Shown: in pieces, positions 1-8,900 of the stretch
Numbering within the stretch: the first letter of the stretch is position 1
Layout of the letters: each line of letters begins with the position of its first letter
Assembly (NCBI RefSeq): GCF_007991275.1
Contig: NZ_BJYA01000002.1
Location: 1-64,000, forward strand
Direction: 5' to 3'
Length of the DNA stretch: 64,000 bases
Origin: Alkalibacillus haloalkaliphilus
GTDB lineage: Bacteria; Bacillota; Bacilli; Bacillales; Alkalibacillaceae
Position numbers and translations under genes: made by a program
Notes under the pieces: generated by a model
Seen by the model: only the letters and a program-made list of their open reading frames with translations
Databases searched by the model: none
Told to the model about the DNA's origin: nothing

Positions 1-140
1 CCCACGCACTGCGGGGTCTCACCCTTGCCTTTGCTCCCACAGGAGTCTACGCATTTTGATTCCGCTAATTTTCTGTTCAACTAAAAGGAAAGGCTGATAC
101 TTCGTGTTTCTACCACACTTCAACGCTTTTGTCTCAGCCA
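1..140 (-). repeat. Partial Bacillaceae intergenic repeat, cut by window start
   Basis: The minus strand carries GTAGACTCCTGTGGGAGCA followed by GTGAGACCCCGCAG. From memory this is the core of an abundant GC-rich intergenic repeat in Bacillus and relatives. It is far more GC-rich than the flanking DNA and contains no open frame. The part between the core and yktB (about 57-140) starts with a GGCTGAGACAAAAGCG-like stretch often seen near such repeats. The far end of the element lies outside the window, so its length and inverted repeats cannot be judged. It could instead be the end of an insertion sequence. Confidence 0.5.
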
Positions 141-141
141 C

Positions 142-786
142 TTATGACACATTTTGGACTTGTTTCGTTAAGTTATAAAGACTCATTACTGTTTCAAATG
201 TTTCTTCGCAAGCTTTAATAAATGTTTCACCATGTTGCAAGCGTTCATCATGACGATCAAATGTTTGGCCACAAAGGATCTCGGCTTTTTTGACATTTTC
301 TAGTCGATCGACAAGTTCATCAAATTGTCCATTTCTCATATCAACATGTGAAATAGTTTCAGGCTTCATGTGGTCTTTAGACCAAACGAAATGATCTGGA
401 ATATGACTTAATATTTCTTGCTTGTTGTTTTTTAATTGTCTTGCGAAGTCGCCTTTAATAGGACTTTCATAAATGACAGCGAACCAAACAAAGACATGTG
501 ATTCCCACATACCAACTTGGAAGTGTGGTAACTTTTTATAGCCGCGTTTATTGCTTGCTAACGCTGCCCACGTATCGTTAGGTGGGTTTGTTTTACGACG
601 AGCATGTTTGGCAACGTGGACAAACATTTCATCGCCAGCTAATGAAGATACAGTTGGTTCAACCGTTTCAGCAATAGCTTGCAATTTCGGCGATACACGA
701 CTTTTTAGTTCAGTCATACGTTCATCTAGTCCATCAATTGTAAATACATCGAAGTCAGCTTGTTCAAATCCTCGGAAAGTCGTCAT
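142..786 (-). CDS. yktB: YktB, DUF1054 (UPF0637) family protein
   Basis: This 214-residue cytoplasmic protein matches the YktB/UPF0637 family over its whole length. The N-terminus (MTTFRGFEQADFDVF) and the central HFQVGMWESHVFVWFAV block are what I recognise. No biochemical function is established, as far as I know. There is no signal peptide or membrane segment. The ATG at 786 has a good AAAGGAG ribosome site about 8 bases upstream. It is divergent from suhB, the same neighbour as in B. subtilis, across about 150 bp. No clear terminator follows; the transcript would run into the repeat at 1-140. Confidence 0.88.
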   Translation of the reverse strand: MTTFRGFEQADFDVFTIDGLDERMTELKSRVSPKLQAIAETVEPTVSSLAGDEMFVHVAKHARRKTNPPNDTWAALASNKRGYKKLPHFQVGMWESHVFVWFAVIYESPIKGDFARQLKNNKQEILSHIPDHFVWSKDHMKPETISHVDMRNGQFDELVDRLENVKKAEILCGQTFDRHDERLQHGETFIKACEETFETVMSLYNLTKQVQNVS

Positions 787-939
787 AAAATCGCTCCTTT
801 ATTAAATTGTTATTATTATTACTTTAAACATATTCTAACATAAAACGACAGCTAGCACTTAATAAGATACATGGCGAAACATAGTACTATTATAATCGTT
901 AAATACTATTGTAATCATAGAAAAGGGGTTACTTATAAT

Positions 940-1740
940 ATGAGTCATCAATCAGTGGAAGAAATTAAGGCAAGCGCAATACAGTGGATTAAAGAAGCTG
1001 GTGAATTAATCAAAAGTCATATGAAAAAGCCATATGAAGTTGATACTAAACAGGACCGCAAAGACTTAGTGACAGAAGTTGATCAAAAAACTGAACAATT
1101 TTTTATTGATAAAATCCTTACTCAATACCCTGATCATCAAGTGCTAGGTGAAGAAGGAATGGGGGATGAGGTTCAATCTTTAAATGGTGTTGTTTGGATT
1201 ATTGATCCAATCGATGGCACGATGAATTTTGTACATCAAGAACGCTTTTTTGCTATTTCAATCGGTATTTATTTTGATGGTATAGGTGAAATTGGTTTAA
1301 TTTATGACGTGATGGATGATGTTTTATATGAGGGTGTTAGAGGAGAAGGTGCTTTTAAAAACGGAAAACAGTTAAATCCAATTGATCCTGATAAGCATTT
1401 AGAAGATGCTTTAATTGGTCTTAATAACTCTTGGGCAATACCAAACCGTAAACTAAATGAAGAAAAAATTCATGATCTTGTTAGAAAAGTAAAAGGAACG
1501 CGGTCGTATGGTTCGGCAGCTTTAGAATTCGCTTTTATTGCAGAAGGTATTATAGATGCCTATATTACGATGCGTTTAGCGCCGTGGGATATTGCAGCAG
1601 GAATGATTATCGTTAATGAAGTTGGTGGCATTACGACGCGTGTAGATGGTACAGACGTTAATATGTTAACTGGTAACACCGTCATTTGTGCCAACAAAGC
1701 GATTCACCATGAGCTACTTGATTTCATTGAAACGAAATAA
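940..1740 (+). CDS. suhB: Inositol monophosphatase family protein (SuhB/YktC)
   Basis: A 266-residue Mg-dependent phosphatase of the inositol monophosphatase fold, predicted to hydrolyse myo-inositol phosphate or a related sugar or nucleotide phosphate in the cytoplasm. The metal-binding motifs are visible: LGEEG, then WIIDPIDGTMNFVH, then APWDIAAGMIIVNEVGG. The frame opens upstream at 871, but the ATG at 940 (MSHQSVEE) has the ribosome site AAAAGGGG at 921-927 and matches family length, so I chose it. A TATAAT hexamer at 891-896 may be the -10 of its promoter, although no good -35 is visible. The precise substrate cannot be read from sequence. Confidence 0.9.
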   Translation: MSHQSVEEIKASAIQWIKEAGELIKSHMKKPYEVDTKQDRKDLVTEVDQKTEQFFIDKILTQYPDHQVLGEEGMGDEVQSLNGVVWIIDPIDGTMNFVHQERFFAISIGIYFDGIGEIGLIYDVMDDVLYEGVRGEGAFKNGKQLNPIDPDKHLEDALIGLNNSWAIPNRKLNEEKIHDLVRKVKGTRSYGSAALEFAFIAEGIIDAYITMRLAPWDIAAGMIIVNEVGGITTRVDGTDVNMLTGNTVICANKAIHHELLDFIETK

Positions 1741-1743
1741 AAA

Positions 1744-1771
1744 AAGCGCTTATCCTTATTAGGAAGCGCTT
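1744..1771 (-). terminator. Hairpin terminator after ylaF
   Basis: Two copies of the self-complementary AAGCGCTT (1744-1751 and 1764-1771) flank CC/GG and a short loop. On the minus strand the hairpin is followed directly by a run of T, so it ends ylaF. The plus-strand T-run is weak, but the hairpin may also stop suhB. Confidence 0.75.
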
Positions 1772-1777
1772 GATTCA

Positions 1778-1963
1778 TTATTCTTCTTCGTGTTTCTTTT
1801 GATAGTCACTTTTTAACTTAAAACCGACACCCATTAATGCGAATCCAGCGAAGAGGAATAGAGCGAATAGTTCATAGCTACGATAACTAATAACAATAGC
1901 TGAAGCGATAAAACATGCTACTACAGCTATAGCTAATAAAAGCATCTTAATTTCATGTTTCAT
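1778..1963 (-). CDS. ylaF: YlaF-like small membrane protein (DUF5325)
   Basis: A 61-residue protein with two hydrophobic segments (about residues 7-24 and 31-50) and a charged C-terminus ending KKHEEE, consistent with a two-span membrane protein. Position next to ylaH and ylaI and the size match B. subtilis YlaF, whose function is unknown. The frame can be extended to a GTG at 1972, but that GTG lies inside the GAGGTG ribosome site (1971-1976). The ATG at 1963 has six-base spacing and is preferred. In B. subtilis typA separates ylaF from ylaH; here it is missing. Confidence 0.65.
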   Translation of the reverse strand: MKHEIKMLLLAIAVVACFIASAIVISYRSYELFALFLFAGFALMGVGFKLKSDYQKKHEEE

Positions 1964-2090
1964 TATCTTCACCTCATCAATTTAAGTGTACATGATGTGA
2001 CAAAATTTGAAAACATTCATTTTATATATGGCGTTAATTTTTTCATTTTAGTATGATGATAAAGGAGCGTAGTTATAGAGGAGGAAGGAT

Positions 2091-2432
2091 ATGGATACAG
2101 AATCAGTACAAGCGGCTGAACAGCATTTTAGTTTTGCACCTATTGAGAAATATTTTCTCGTAGATATAGGTGGGACAACAGGATTTTGGTTGTTGTTTTT
2201 AACGATCGCTGTTTTTGCAGTCATCACATATAAATTAGGTTTTGCCAAGCAGTTGCCAGTACTTAAGTCATTAGTCGTTTACATAATGCTTGTTATTGGT
2301 TGTTTCTTATTAATGTTATTTGCGATTTTCTCACTACCAATTGTTGAAGTTTTAATCATTATCTCATTAGTATTAGGGATCTATAGGTTTAGACTACATC
2401 GAGAGAGAAAAGAACAAGAAGCTAGTAGTTAA
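2091..2432 (+). CDS. ylaH: YlaH-like membrane protein
   Basis: A 113-residue protein with hydrophobic segments at about 28-48, 59-79 and 81-97, then a basic tail (RFRLHRERKEQE). It matches the YlaH family by length, the segment FSLPIVEVLIIISLVLGIYR and location. No function is established. The ATG follows a strong GAGGAGGAAGG ribosome site. It converges on ylaI, and both use one terminator. Confidence 0.72.
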   Translation: MDTESVQAAEQHFSFAPIEKYFLVDIGGTTGFWLLFLTIAVFAVITYKLGFAKQLPVLKSLVVYIMLVIGCFLLMLFAIFSLPIVEVLIIISLVLGIYRFRLHRERKEQEASS

Positions 2433-2433
2433 T

Positions 2434-2477
2434 AAAAGGCTGTCCTCATACTTATCGTGTATGAGGGCAGCCTTTTT
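2434..2477. terminator. Bidirectional terminator between ylaH and ylaI
   Basis: AAAAGGCTG-CCTCATAC pairs with GTATGAGG-CAGCCTTTTT around a short loop, with A- and T-runs on the two sides. It serves both converging genes and overlaps the ylaI stop codon. Confidence 0.88.
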
Positions 2478-2679
2478 ATCTAATGTAATCTTCAGTTTGT
2501 TCTTCTTTATATAAGTTAAAGTTGGCACTTTGTTTGCGTTCATGGGTTTTATCTGAGATGCGCTCAGAACATTCGTCACATAAATAGGACATCTTGCGCT
2601 TTTTGCGTAATTGTTTAGCTAATAACGAATAAGCTTCGATTTTGTCTACACGGTCACATAAAATACATTTTGCGCGCAA
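2476..2679 (-). CDS. ylaI: YlaI-like zinc-ribbon protein (DUF2197)
   Basis: A 67-residue protein with two CxxC pairs (CILC near the N-terminus, CDEC near residue 35), consistent with one structural zinc site. It matches YlaI by size, cysteine layout and neighbours. The open frame runs much further upstream, but that part overlaps the start of the divergent gene at 2841 and looks non-coding. The TTG at 2679 is preceded at the right distance by GAAGAGGTG, so I use a TTG start. The function is unknown; such small ribbons often bind nucleic acid or protein. Confidence 0.7.
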   Translation of the reverse strand: MRAKCILCDRVDKIEAYSLLAKQLRKKRKMSYLCDECSERISDKTHERKQSANFNLYKEEQTEDYIR

Positions 2680-2840
2680 TAGTTTCACCTCTTCTTTAAT
2701 AACGTACTGTTTTCTGACATTGTAACATGTTTTAAGTTTGTTTGGGAAAGAGGTTATATGTTTTAAACTGTACAAAACGGGAATGACATTAATAAGTAAA
2801 CAAAAACTTGGAGTACATATTACTCGAGGAGGGCATTGAT

Positions 2841-3101
2841 ATGGCAAAGAAGCTAATTTTATCATCAGTGGTAGCTGCAGGAGCAGCATTGACGTCATAT
2901 GTATTAATTGATGAAAATAGACGAAATGAAGTAAAGCAGAAAGTGAAACAAGTTAAAGAGTCGTTTAATGGTAATGATACTAACTTGCCTATAGAAGAAG
3001 CAGGAAACCCTGAATTAGATGATATTGAAAACTCTGATATGGTTGCTGAAGGTTCACAATTTGGCGTTCAATATTATAATGAAATGAAAGAAGAGAAGTA
3101 A
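2841..3101 (+). CDS. Small protein with N-terminal hydrophobic segment, unknown
   Basis: An 86-residue protein with a hydrophobic stretch at residues 4-22, then a basic amphipathic helix (NRRNEVKQKVKQVKESF) and an acidic C-terminal half. The arrangement resembles YtxH-type small envelope proteins: an N-terminal anchor followed by a helical region. The resemblance is too weak for a family call. The ATG at 2841 follows CGAGGAGGG; an in-frame ATG at 2808 lacks a ribosome site. It sits alone between ylaI and ylaJ and has its own terminator. Confidence 0.6.
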   Translation: MAKKLILSSVVAAGAALTSYVLIDENRRNEVKQKVKQVKESFNGNDTNLPIEEAGNPELDDIENSDMVAEGSQFGVQYYNEMKEEK

Positions 3102-3104
3102 ATA

Positions 3105-3144
3105 AAAACCCGAACGAATTCAAATTATGATTCGTTCGGGTTTT
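3105..3144. terminator. Terminator after the 2841-3101 gene
   Basis: AAAACCCGAACGAAT pairs with ATTCGTTCGGGTTTT around a short loop. The A- and T-runs allow it to act in both directions, so it can also end ylaJ. Confidence 0.9.
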
Positions 3145-3180
3145 GTGTATTACACTAGTTCAGACTTTGTCTCTTTCAAC

Positions 3181-3780
3181 TTAATTAGATTCAATTTCTT
3201 CAGGGTCTACTTCATGGTCAAATTCTTGTTCTTGTCGTTCTTGTTCATTTTCAATTCTATCCTCATAAGGTGCAGCAGGACGTTGGTCGGTTGGAGGGGT
3301 TTCAGGAACATAACGCCCGACTAAGTTAGCAATTTCATCAACAATTACGTGTCTTGCGCGACCTTCTTGAATTCCTCTGTTAATTTCATTTAAGCGTGAA
3401 ACTACATCTCCATCAGCCATTACGAAAGCATAATGACCGTATGGGTCGTCTTTAATCGCCTCAGCAACTGTGTATTTAACACTACCAACACGTGAGCGAT
3501 CTAAATCGTCAGTTACATCAATCCCAACGACTGTGTATGAACCGAAAACTACTGCCGTTGCACGCTGTACTTCATTAACATCAGAAGCAATTCGTGATAA
3601 TCGTTCTGCTGCCTCCATGTTTGTATGTTGACGATCTTGTTCAATTTCTGAATCTTGAACTTGGATAATATGGTCATTGTTAATGTCATCGTTAAGATTT
3701 TGATTATTTTGGCCTTGTTGAGCGCAAGCTGTCATCAATAGAAAAGTTAAAGCGGTAATCGTTAAAAGTTTGTATCGCAT
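3181..3780 (-). CDS. ylaJ: YlaJ, YhcN/YlaJ-family sporulation lipoprotein
   Basis: A 199-residue exported lipoprotein. The N-terminus has a signal peptide with the lipobox LMTAC (Cys19). A Gln/Asn/Asp-rich linker and the YhcN/YlaJ domain follow (about residues 50-160: RLSRIASDVNEVQRATAVVFGSYTVVGIDVT). The C-terminus is rich in Glu, Gln and Pro. Members of the family are spore or cortex-associated lipoproteins needed for efficient germination or outgrowth. The ribosome site (AAAAAGGAG) lies inside the 3-prime arm of a strong hairpin at 3785-3828. Confidence 0.85.
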   Translation of the reverse strand: MRYKLLTITALTFLLMTACAQQGQNNQNLNDDINNDHIIQVQDSEIEQDRQHTNMEAAERLSRIASDVNEVQRATAVVFGSYTVVGIDVTDDLDRSRVGSVKYTVAEAIKDDPYGHYAFVMADGDVVSRLNEINRGIQEGRARHVIVDEIANLVGRYVPETPPTDQRPAAPYEDRIENEQERQEQEFDHEVDPEEIESN

Positions 3781-3784
3781 AAAG

Positions 3785-3828
3785 AAAAACTCCTTTTTAC
3801 CTTATTTTTGCGGTAAAAAAGAGTTTTT
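3785..3828 (-). terminator. Hairpin between ylaL and ylaJ that covers the ylaJ ribosome site
   Basis: The arms AAAAACTC/TTTTTACC and GGTAAAAA/GAGTTTTT flank a 10-base loop. In minus-strand RNA the single mismatch becomes a G-U pair, giving 17 continuous pairs. It probably terminates transcripts from ylaL, and any read-through RNA would hide the ylaJ ribosome site. Confidence 0.7.
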
Positions 3829-3849
3829 ATGATTAGTAAATATAGTTAA

Positions 3850-4326
3850 TTATACGATGGATATTTTTTCGACACCTTTAAAAGGCGCATCTTTATTGGA
3901 TCCGTCATTTAAAATAACATGAATTGGACCATCTTCTGTTAATGGTTTTCCATCAAGTGCGAATAATAAATACGATTGTTCTAACTGATCAAGTGAAATT
4001 GTTTCATCACCATCAGTTGTATGTAAGATCGCTTCTTTAGCATCACCGCTTGGTTCGCTATTTTTTAGGAAGTGATGTAGCGGCATTACATAACTGTTTT
4101 CTAGTACTTTCTTGCGATTATAACGAGTTACACTTTGATTAACCGGTGGCCTTAATTTTTGTTGATATTCATTACGGTCCCACACTTGTTGTTGGTCATT
4201 CTCAGAGTCTTCATTGTCAGAAACACCGAAAGCCTCATTTAACTCAATTTTGCGATCATCAAATATCCATACGGTTGGATCTAATGTGATAGGAAAGCCA
4301 ACATTACCTTGAATTTGTACGATCAT
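3850..4326 (-). CDS. ylaL: YlaL-like protein of unknown function
   Basis: A 158-residue soluble, acidic protein. The N-terminal MIVQIQGNVGFPITLDPTVW and the following IFDDRKIEL recall the YlaL family found between phoH and glutaminase in Bacillus. Some genomes label it a peptidyl-prolyl isomerase; I see no motif supporting that. The start has AGAGGTG at the right spacing. It is divergent from glsA, as expected. The phoH (ylaK) gene that normally lies between ylaJ and ylaL is absent. Confidence 0.6.
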   Translation of the reverse strand: MIVQIQGNVGFPITLDPTVWIFDDRKIELNEAFGVSDNEDSENDQQQVWDRNEYQQKLRPPVNQSVTRYNRKKVLENSYVMPLHHFLKNSEPSGDAKEAILHTTDGDETISLDQLEQSYLLFALDGKPLTEDGPIHVILNDGSNKDAPFKGVEKISIV

Positions 4327-4436
4327 ATTTTAGTACACCTCTTTCTGGGAAAAATACTTATAAAAAGTAATTAAATTTTAACATGCATTGTAATTATATC
4401 GAAAAATAATGCTAAATGCATTAAGGAGAGATGATA

Positions 4437-5366
4437 ATGTCACTAATGACGGCAAAAGATTTAGATTATTGGCTTGAGCATGTGCGAATTTATGCGAATA
4501 ACGGTGAAGTAGCTGATTACATCCCAGCACTTGCCAACCAGCAACCCGAAATTAATGCGGCTGCTTTTTATGCTTTAAGAGGTGAGTGCTATACTGCAGG
4601 ACAGTTTGAATACACATTTACGATACAAAGTATATCCAAGGTGTTGTCTTTAGCATTAGCTTTAATTCAACATGGTGAAAATGCTGTTTTTTCTAGAGTA
4701 GGAAAAGAGCCATCGAGTGATCCGTTTTACTCGATAAGAAAATTAGAATTAGAAGATCCGGGTATTCCTTTAAACCCAATGATTAATGCTGGTGCCTTAT
4801 CGGTTACGAATATGATTAGAGGTCGAGATTCAGATGAGATGGTCAATGAATTATTAACACTAATTAGAAGGTTGTGTGATGATGAGACAATCTCATATGA
4901 TGAGAAAGTTGCTAAATCTGAAATGGAAACAGCATTTCTAAACCGTTCTTTGGCCTATTTTATGAAACAAAATGGAATTATAACCGGTAGTGTTGAAGAA
5001 CTAATGGATGTTTATACGAGACAATGCGCCATTAAAATGAACGTTAAACAGCTTGCACGTGTAGCGGCTGTATTTGCAAATGATGGTAGGGACCCTGTCA
5101 CTTACAAGCCGTTGATCCCATTAACTGTTGCGCGTATTTGTAAGACGTTTATGGTTACGTGTGGTATGTATGACTATTCTGGAACGTTCGCAATTAATGT
5201 AGGTATACCAGCAAAAAGCGGTGTTTCTGGAGCGATTATGGGAGTAATAAAAGAAGAAGGTGGGATTGCTGTATTCGGACCAGCTTTAGATCAACAAGGA
5301 AACAGTGTAGTCGGTATACGCTTATTAGAGAAATTAGCAGAAGAGAAGCGCTGGTCAATTTTTTAA
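4437..5366 (+). CDS. glsA: Glutaminase
   Basis: A 309-residue glutaminase of the serine beta-lactamase-like superfamily, converting glutamine to glutamate and ammonia in the cytoplasm. The catalytic Ser65-x-x-Lys68 lies in FTIQSISKVLSLAL. NPMINAGALS and the late Tyr/Ser blocks (GMYDYSGTFAINVGIPAKSGVSGAIMG) are also present. Full length compares well with the family (about 308-330). An ATG at 4431 is too close to the AAGGAG site at 4423-4428, so I chose the ATG at 4437. Position equals B. subtilis ylaM (glsA2). Confidence 0.93.
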   Translation: MSLMTAKDLDYWLEHVRIYANNGEVADYIPALANQQPEINAAAFYALRGECYTAGQFEYTFTIQSISKVLSLALALIQHGENAVFSRVGKEPSSDPFYSIRKLELEDPGIPLNPMINAGALSVTNMIRGRDSDEMVNELLTLIRRLCDDETISYDEKVAKSEMETAFLNRSLAYFMKQNGIITGSVEELMDVYTRQCAIKMNVKQLARVAAVFANDGRDPVTYKPLIPLTVARICKTFMVTCGMYDYSGTFAINVGIPAKSGVSGAIMGVIKEEGGIAVFGPALDQQGNSVVGIRLLEKLAEEKRWSIF

Positions 5367-5451
5367 AGAAACAATTAGATGATTTGCATTTTAGCCAGTT
5401 ACAAGATAATATAATAAAATAGATAGGATTAATAGGTGAGGGGGAATTCTC

Positions 5452-5739
5452 ATGTCATCCAATGTAGCGCTTGAAGAAAATGAACAAGCACTCGCCCTCT
5501 TAAAGGCAGATGCGGATAAAATATTACAACTGATTAAAGTGCAAATGGACAATTTAACGATGCCTCAATGTCCTCTTTATGAAGAGGTTTTAGATACACA
5601 AATGTTTGGACTATCTCGTGAGATTAATTTCGCCGTACGTCTAAATTTAATTAAAGAAGATACAGGCAAAGAAATTATGGAAAACCTAGAACGAGAATTA
5701 AGCGCATTACATGAAGCTGCACAAGCTCAAAAATCATAA
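5452..5739 (+). CDS. ylaN: YlaN (UPF0358), iron-homeostasis protein
   Basis: A 95-residue helical protein matching YlaN end to end ([22 protein letters not shown]-like core, here with [10 protein letters not shown]). YlaN is described in B. subtilis as a factor acting on the Fur repressor and important under iron limitation; earlier it was listed as essential. The ATG has a GAGGGGG ribosome site. In B. subtilis ftsW follows; here a terminator and the pyruvate carboxylase gene follow directly. Confidence 0.88.
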   Translation: MSSNVALEENEQALALLKADADKILQLIKVQMDNLTMPQCPLYEEVLDTQMFGLSREINFAVRLNLIKEDTGKEIMENLERELSALHEAAQAQKS

Positions 5740-5742
5740 GTC

Positions 5743-5782
5743 AACTCAAACTGATGAACAACTCATTAGTTTGAGTTTTTTT
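5743..5782 (+). terminator. Terminator after ylaN
   Basis: AACTCAAACT and AGTTTGAGTT form a 10-bp stem, with ATGA/TCAT pairing inside, followed by seven T. Confidence 0.9.
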
Positions 5783-5862
5783 GTTTAAGTAAACAATAAG
5801 TTGAAATGATAAAATTAGACAAAAACCACATTTTATTGTAATCTAAAAAATATTCAGACAAT

Positions 5863-5886
5863 AAAAATGAACCATTATTCATTTTT
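5863..5886. repeat. Inverted repeat upstream of pyruvate carboxylase
   Basis: AAAAATGAA and TTCATTTTT form a perfect 9-bp inverted repeat around CCATTA, about 70 bp before the pycA start. It might be a weak second terminator or a protein-binding site in the pycA promoter region. I see no clear -35/-10 pair close by. Confidence 0.4.
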
Positions 5887-5955
5887 GTGAAGGAATTTGT
5901 TTAAAAAAGTAGAATTATATTTTGTGGGTGGAATTACACGAATGGAGGTTTTAAC

Positions 5956-8900
5956 ATGGCAGAAATCAAACCATTTAACAAAGTATTAGTTGCAAATCGC
6001 GGTGAAATAGCGATTCGTGTCTTTAGAGCCTGTACTGAAATGAACATTCGTACAGTAGCAATTTATTCTGAGGAAGACACTGGTTCGTATCACCGTTATA
6101 AGGCAGATGAATCTTACTTAATTGGTCAAGGTAAAAAACCAATCGATGCTTACTTAGACATTGAAGGAATTATTGAATTAGCTAAAGAAGTAGAAGTAGA
6201 TGCGATTCACCCAGGATATGGATTTTTATCCGAAAATATTGAGTTTGCAAAACGATGTGAAGAAGAAGGTATTACGTTTATTGGGCCTTCCAGTGATATG
6301 CTTCATACGTTTGGTGACAAAGTTAGAGCGCGTGAAGCGGCGATTCGAGCAGACATTCCTGTTATTCCAGGAACAGATGGACCAGTTTCGTCTATAGATG
6401 AAGTCGAACAATTTGTTGATCAACACGGCTTACCAATCATGATTAAAGCAGCTTTAGGCGGCGGCGGACGTGGTATGCGTATAGTACGTTCACGAAGTTC
6501 TTTAAAAGACTCATATGATCGTGCGAAGTCAGAGGCGAAAGCTGCTTTTGGTAATGACGAAGTGTATGTTGAGAAATTAGTTGAGAAACCAAAGCATATT
6601 GAAGTACAAATTTTAGGTGACAATGATGGAAATATCGTTCACTTATATGAAAGAGACTGCTCTGTTCAAAGAAGACACCAAAAAGTAGTAGAAATTGCAC
6701 CAAGTATTTCTTTAGATGAGAAGCAGCGTGAAGAAATTTGTGATGCAGCGGTCAAACTTATGGATTCAGTGGATTATATTAATGCAGGAACTGTAGAATT
6801 CCTTGTTACAGAAGATGAGTTCTTCTTTATTGAAGTGAATCCACGTGTACAAGTAGAACATACGATTACCGAAATGATCACAGGTGTAGATATTGTCCAG
6901 ACACAAATTCGTATTGCGATGGGGCATACACTACATAGTCATGAAGTAGGAATCCCTAAGCAAGATGAAGTGAGAACTCATGGTTATGCGATACAATCAC
7001 GTGTAACGACAGAGGATCCACTTAACAGCTTTATGCCTGACACAGGTAAAATTATGGCTTATCGTACTGGTGGCGGCTTCGGTGTTCGCCTTGATGCTGG
7101 TAACGGTTTCCAAGGAGCTGTTATTTCACCTCACTACGATTCGTTATTAGTTAAAGTTTCTACTTGGGCGTTAACGTTCGAACAAGCTGCACACAAAATG
7201 GTGCGTAACTTAAAAGAGTTTAGAATTCGTGGAATTAAAACCAACATCCCATTTTTAGAAAATGTTATTTTACACAATGACTTTATTAACGGATCTTACA
7301 ATACGACGTTCATTGATTCAACGCCAGAACTGTTTGTATTCCCTAAAAGACATGACCGTGGTACAAAATTATTATCCTATCTAGGTTATACGACGGTTAA
7401 TAGTCCAGCAGCTACCGGAGTTGAGAAGAAGCCACTTTACCCAGAACCAAGGCTACCGGAAGTAGGGAAGCACTCGGAGTTTGATCATGGGACAAAACAA
7501 TTGCTAGATGAAAAAGGGCCTGAAGCGGTCGCTGCTTGGCTTAAAGAGCAAAGAGAAGTGTTATTAACGGATACGACATTCCGTGATGCACACCAGTCTC
7601 TTTTAGCTACACGTGTTCGTTCAAAAGATTTATATAAAGTTGCAGAACCGACGGCAAAACTGTTACCAAACTTATTTTCTGTAGAAATGTGGGGCGGTGC
7701 AACTTTCGACGTATCCTACCGTTTCTTAAAAGAAGACCCGTGGGAGCGACTACAAGTTTTACGTAAAAAGATGCCAAATGTATTGTTCCAAATGTTATTA
7801 CGTGCTAGTAATGCAGTAGGTTATAAAAACTATCCAGACAATGTCATTGAAGACTTCGTAGAGAAGAGTGCAGAAGCAGGCATAGACGTGTTTAGAATTT
7901 TCGATAGCTTAAACTGGATTGAAGGCATGAAACCAGCCATTGAAGCTGTGCGTAAGCAAAATAAAATTGCAGAAGCATCAATATGTTATACAGGCGATAT
8001 TTTAGACCCTAAACGTGATAAATATGATTTAGACTATTATGTCAGAATGGCAAAAGAGCTAGAAGCATGTGGAGCACACATTTTAGGTATTAAGGATATG
8101 GCTGGTTTACTAAAGCCAGAAGCGGCTTACAAGCTAATTAAAGCATTAAAAGAAGAGGTTTCAATTCCAATCCACTTACACACGCATGATACAAGTGGAA
8201 ACGGAATTATGATGTATGCTAGAGCAGTAGAAGCAGGAGTAGATGCAGTAGATGTAGCGGCTAGCTCTATGGCTGGTAATACGTCACAACCGAGTGCCAA
8301 TAGCTTATATTATGCTTTAGAAAATAACGACAGACAACCACAAGTCGATATTGAATCATACAATTTACTTGCCCGTTATTGGGAAGATGTTCGTCAATAT
8401 TATAACAACTTTGAAAGTGGCATGAATGCGCCACATCCTGAAGTGTACTTCCACGAGATGCCTGGTGGCCAATATAGTAACTTGCAACAACAAGCAAAAG
8501 CAGTAGGTCTAGGTGAACGATGGGATGAAGTAAAAGAAATGTATCGTACAGTTAACGATATGTTTGGAGATGTTGTTAAAGTTACACCATCTTCAAAGAT
8601 CGTAGGAGATATGGCCTTATTCATGGTTCAAAATGACTTAACAGTGGATGATGTATATGAGAAGGGTGAGTCGTTAGATTTCCCTGATTCTGTTGTTGAG
8701 TTTTTCCAAGGATATATCGGACAGCCGTATCAAGGGTTCCCGAAACAATTGCAGCGTATTATATTAAAAGGGCGCCAAGCGATCGAAACACGACCAGGTG
8801 TCGAGTTGAAGCCTGTCAACTTTGAAGCATTAAAAGAACAGCTTTACGAAAAGTTAGATCGCCAAGTAACGCCATATGAAATTATTTCATATGCCCTTTA

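Noticed and set aside
551-805. Plus-strand frame opposite yktB, and similar frames opposite or within pycA, ctaD, pbpB and other genes
   Set aside because: These are antisense or out-of-frame shadows of well-recognised genes without ribosome sites or protein features.
2006-2020. TTGAAAACATTCAT resembling a catabolite-responsive element between ylaF and ylaH
   Set aside because: The central CG of the consensus is absent and the genes have no link to carbon control.
2680-2898. N-terminal extension of ylaI to an ATG at 2898
   Set aside because: The extension overlaps the divergent gene at 2841 and its promoter region, lacks family similarity, and a TTG with a good ribosome site lies at 2679.
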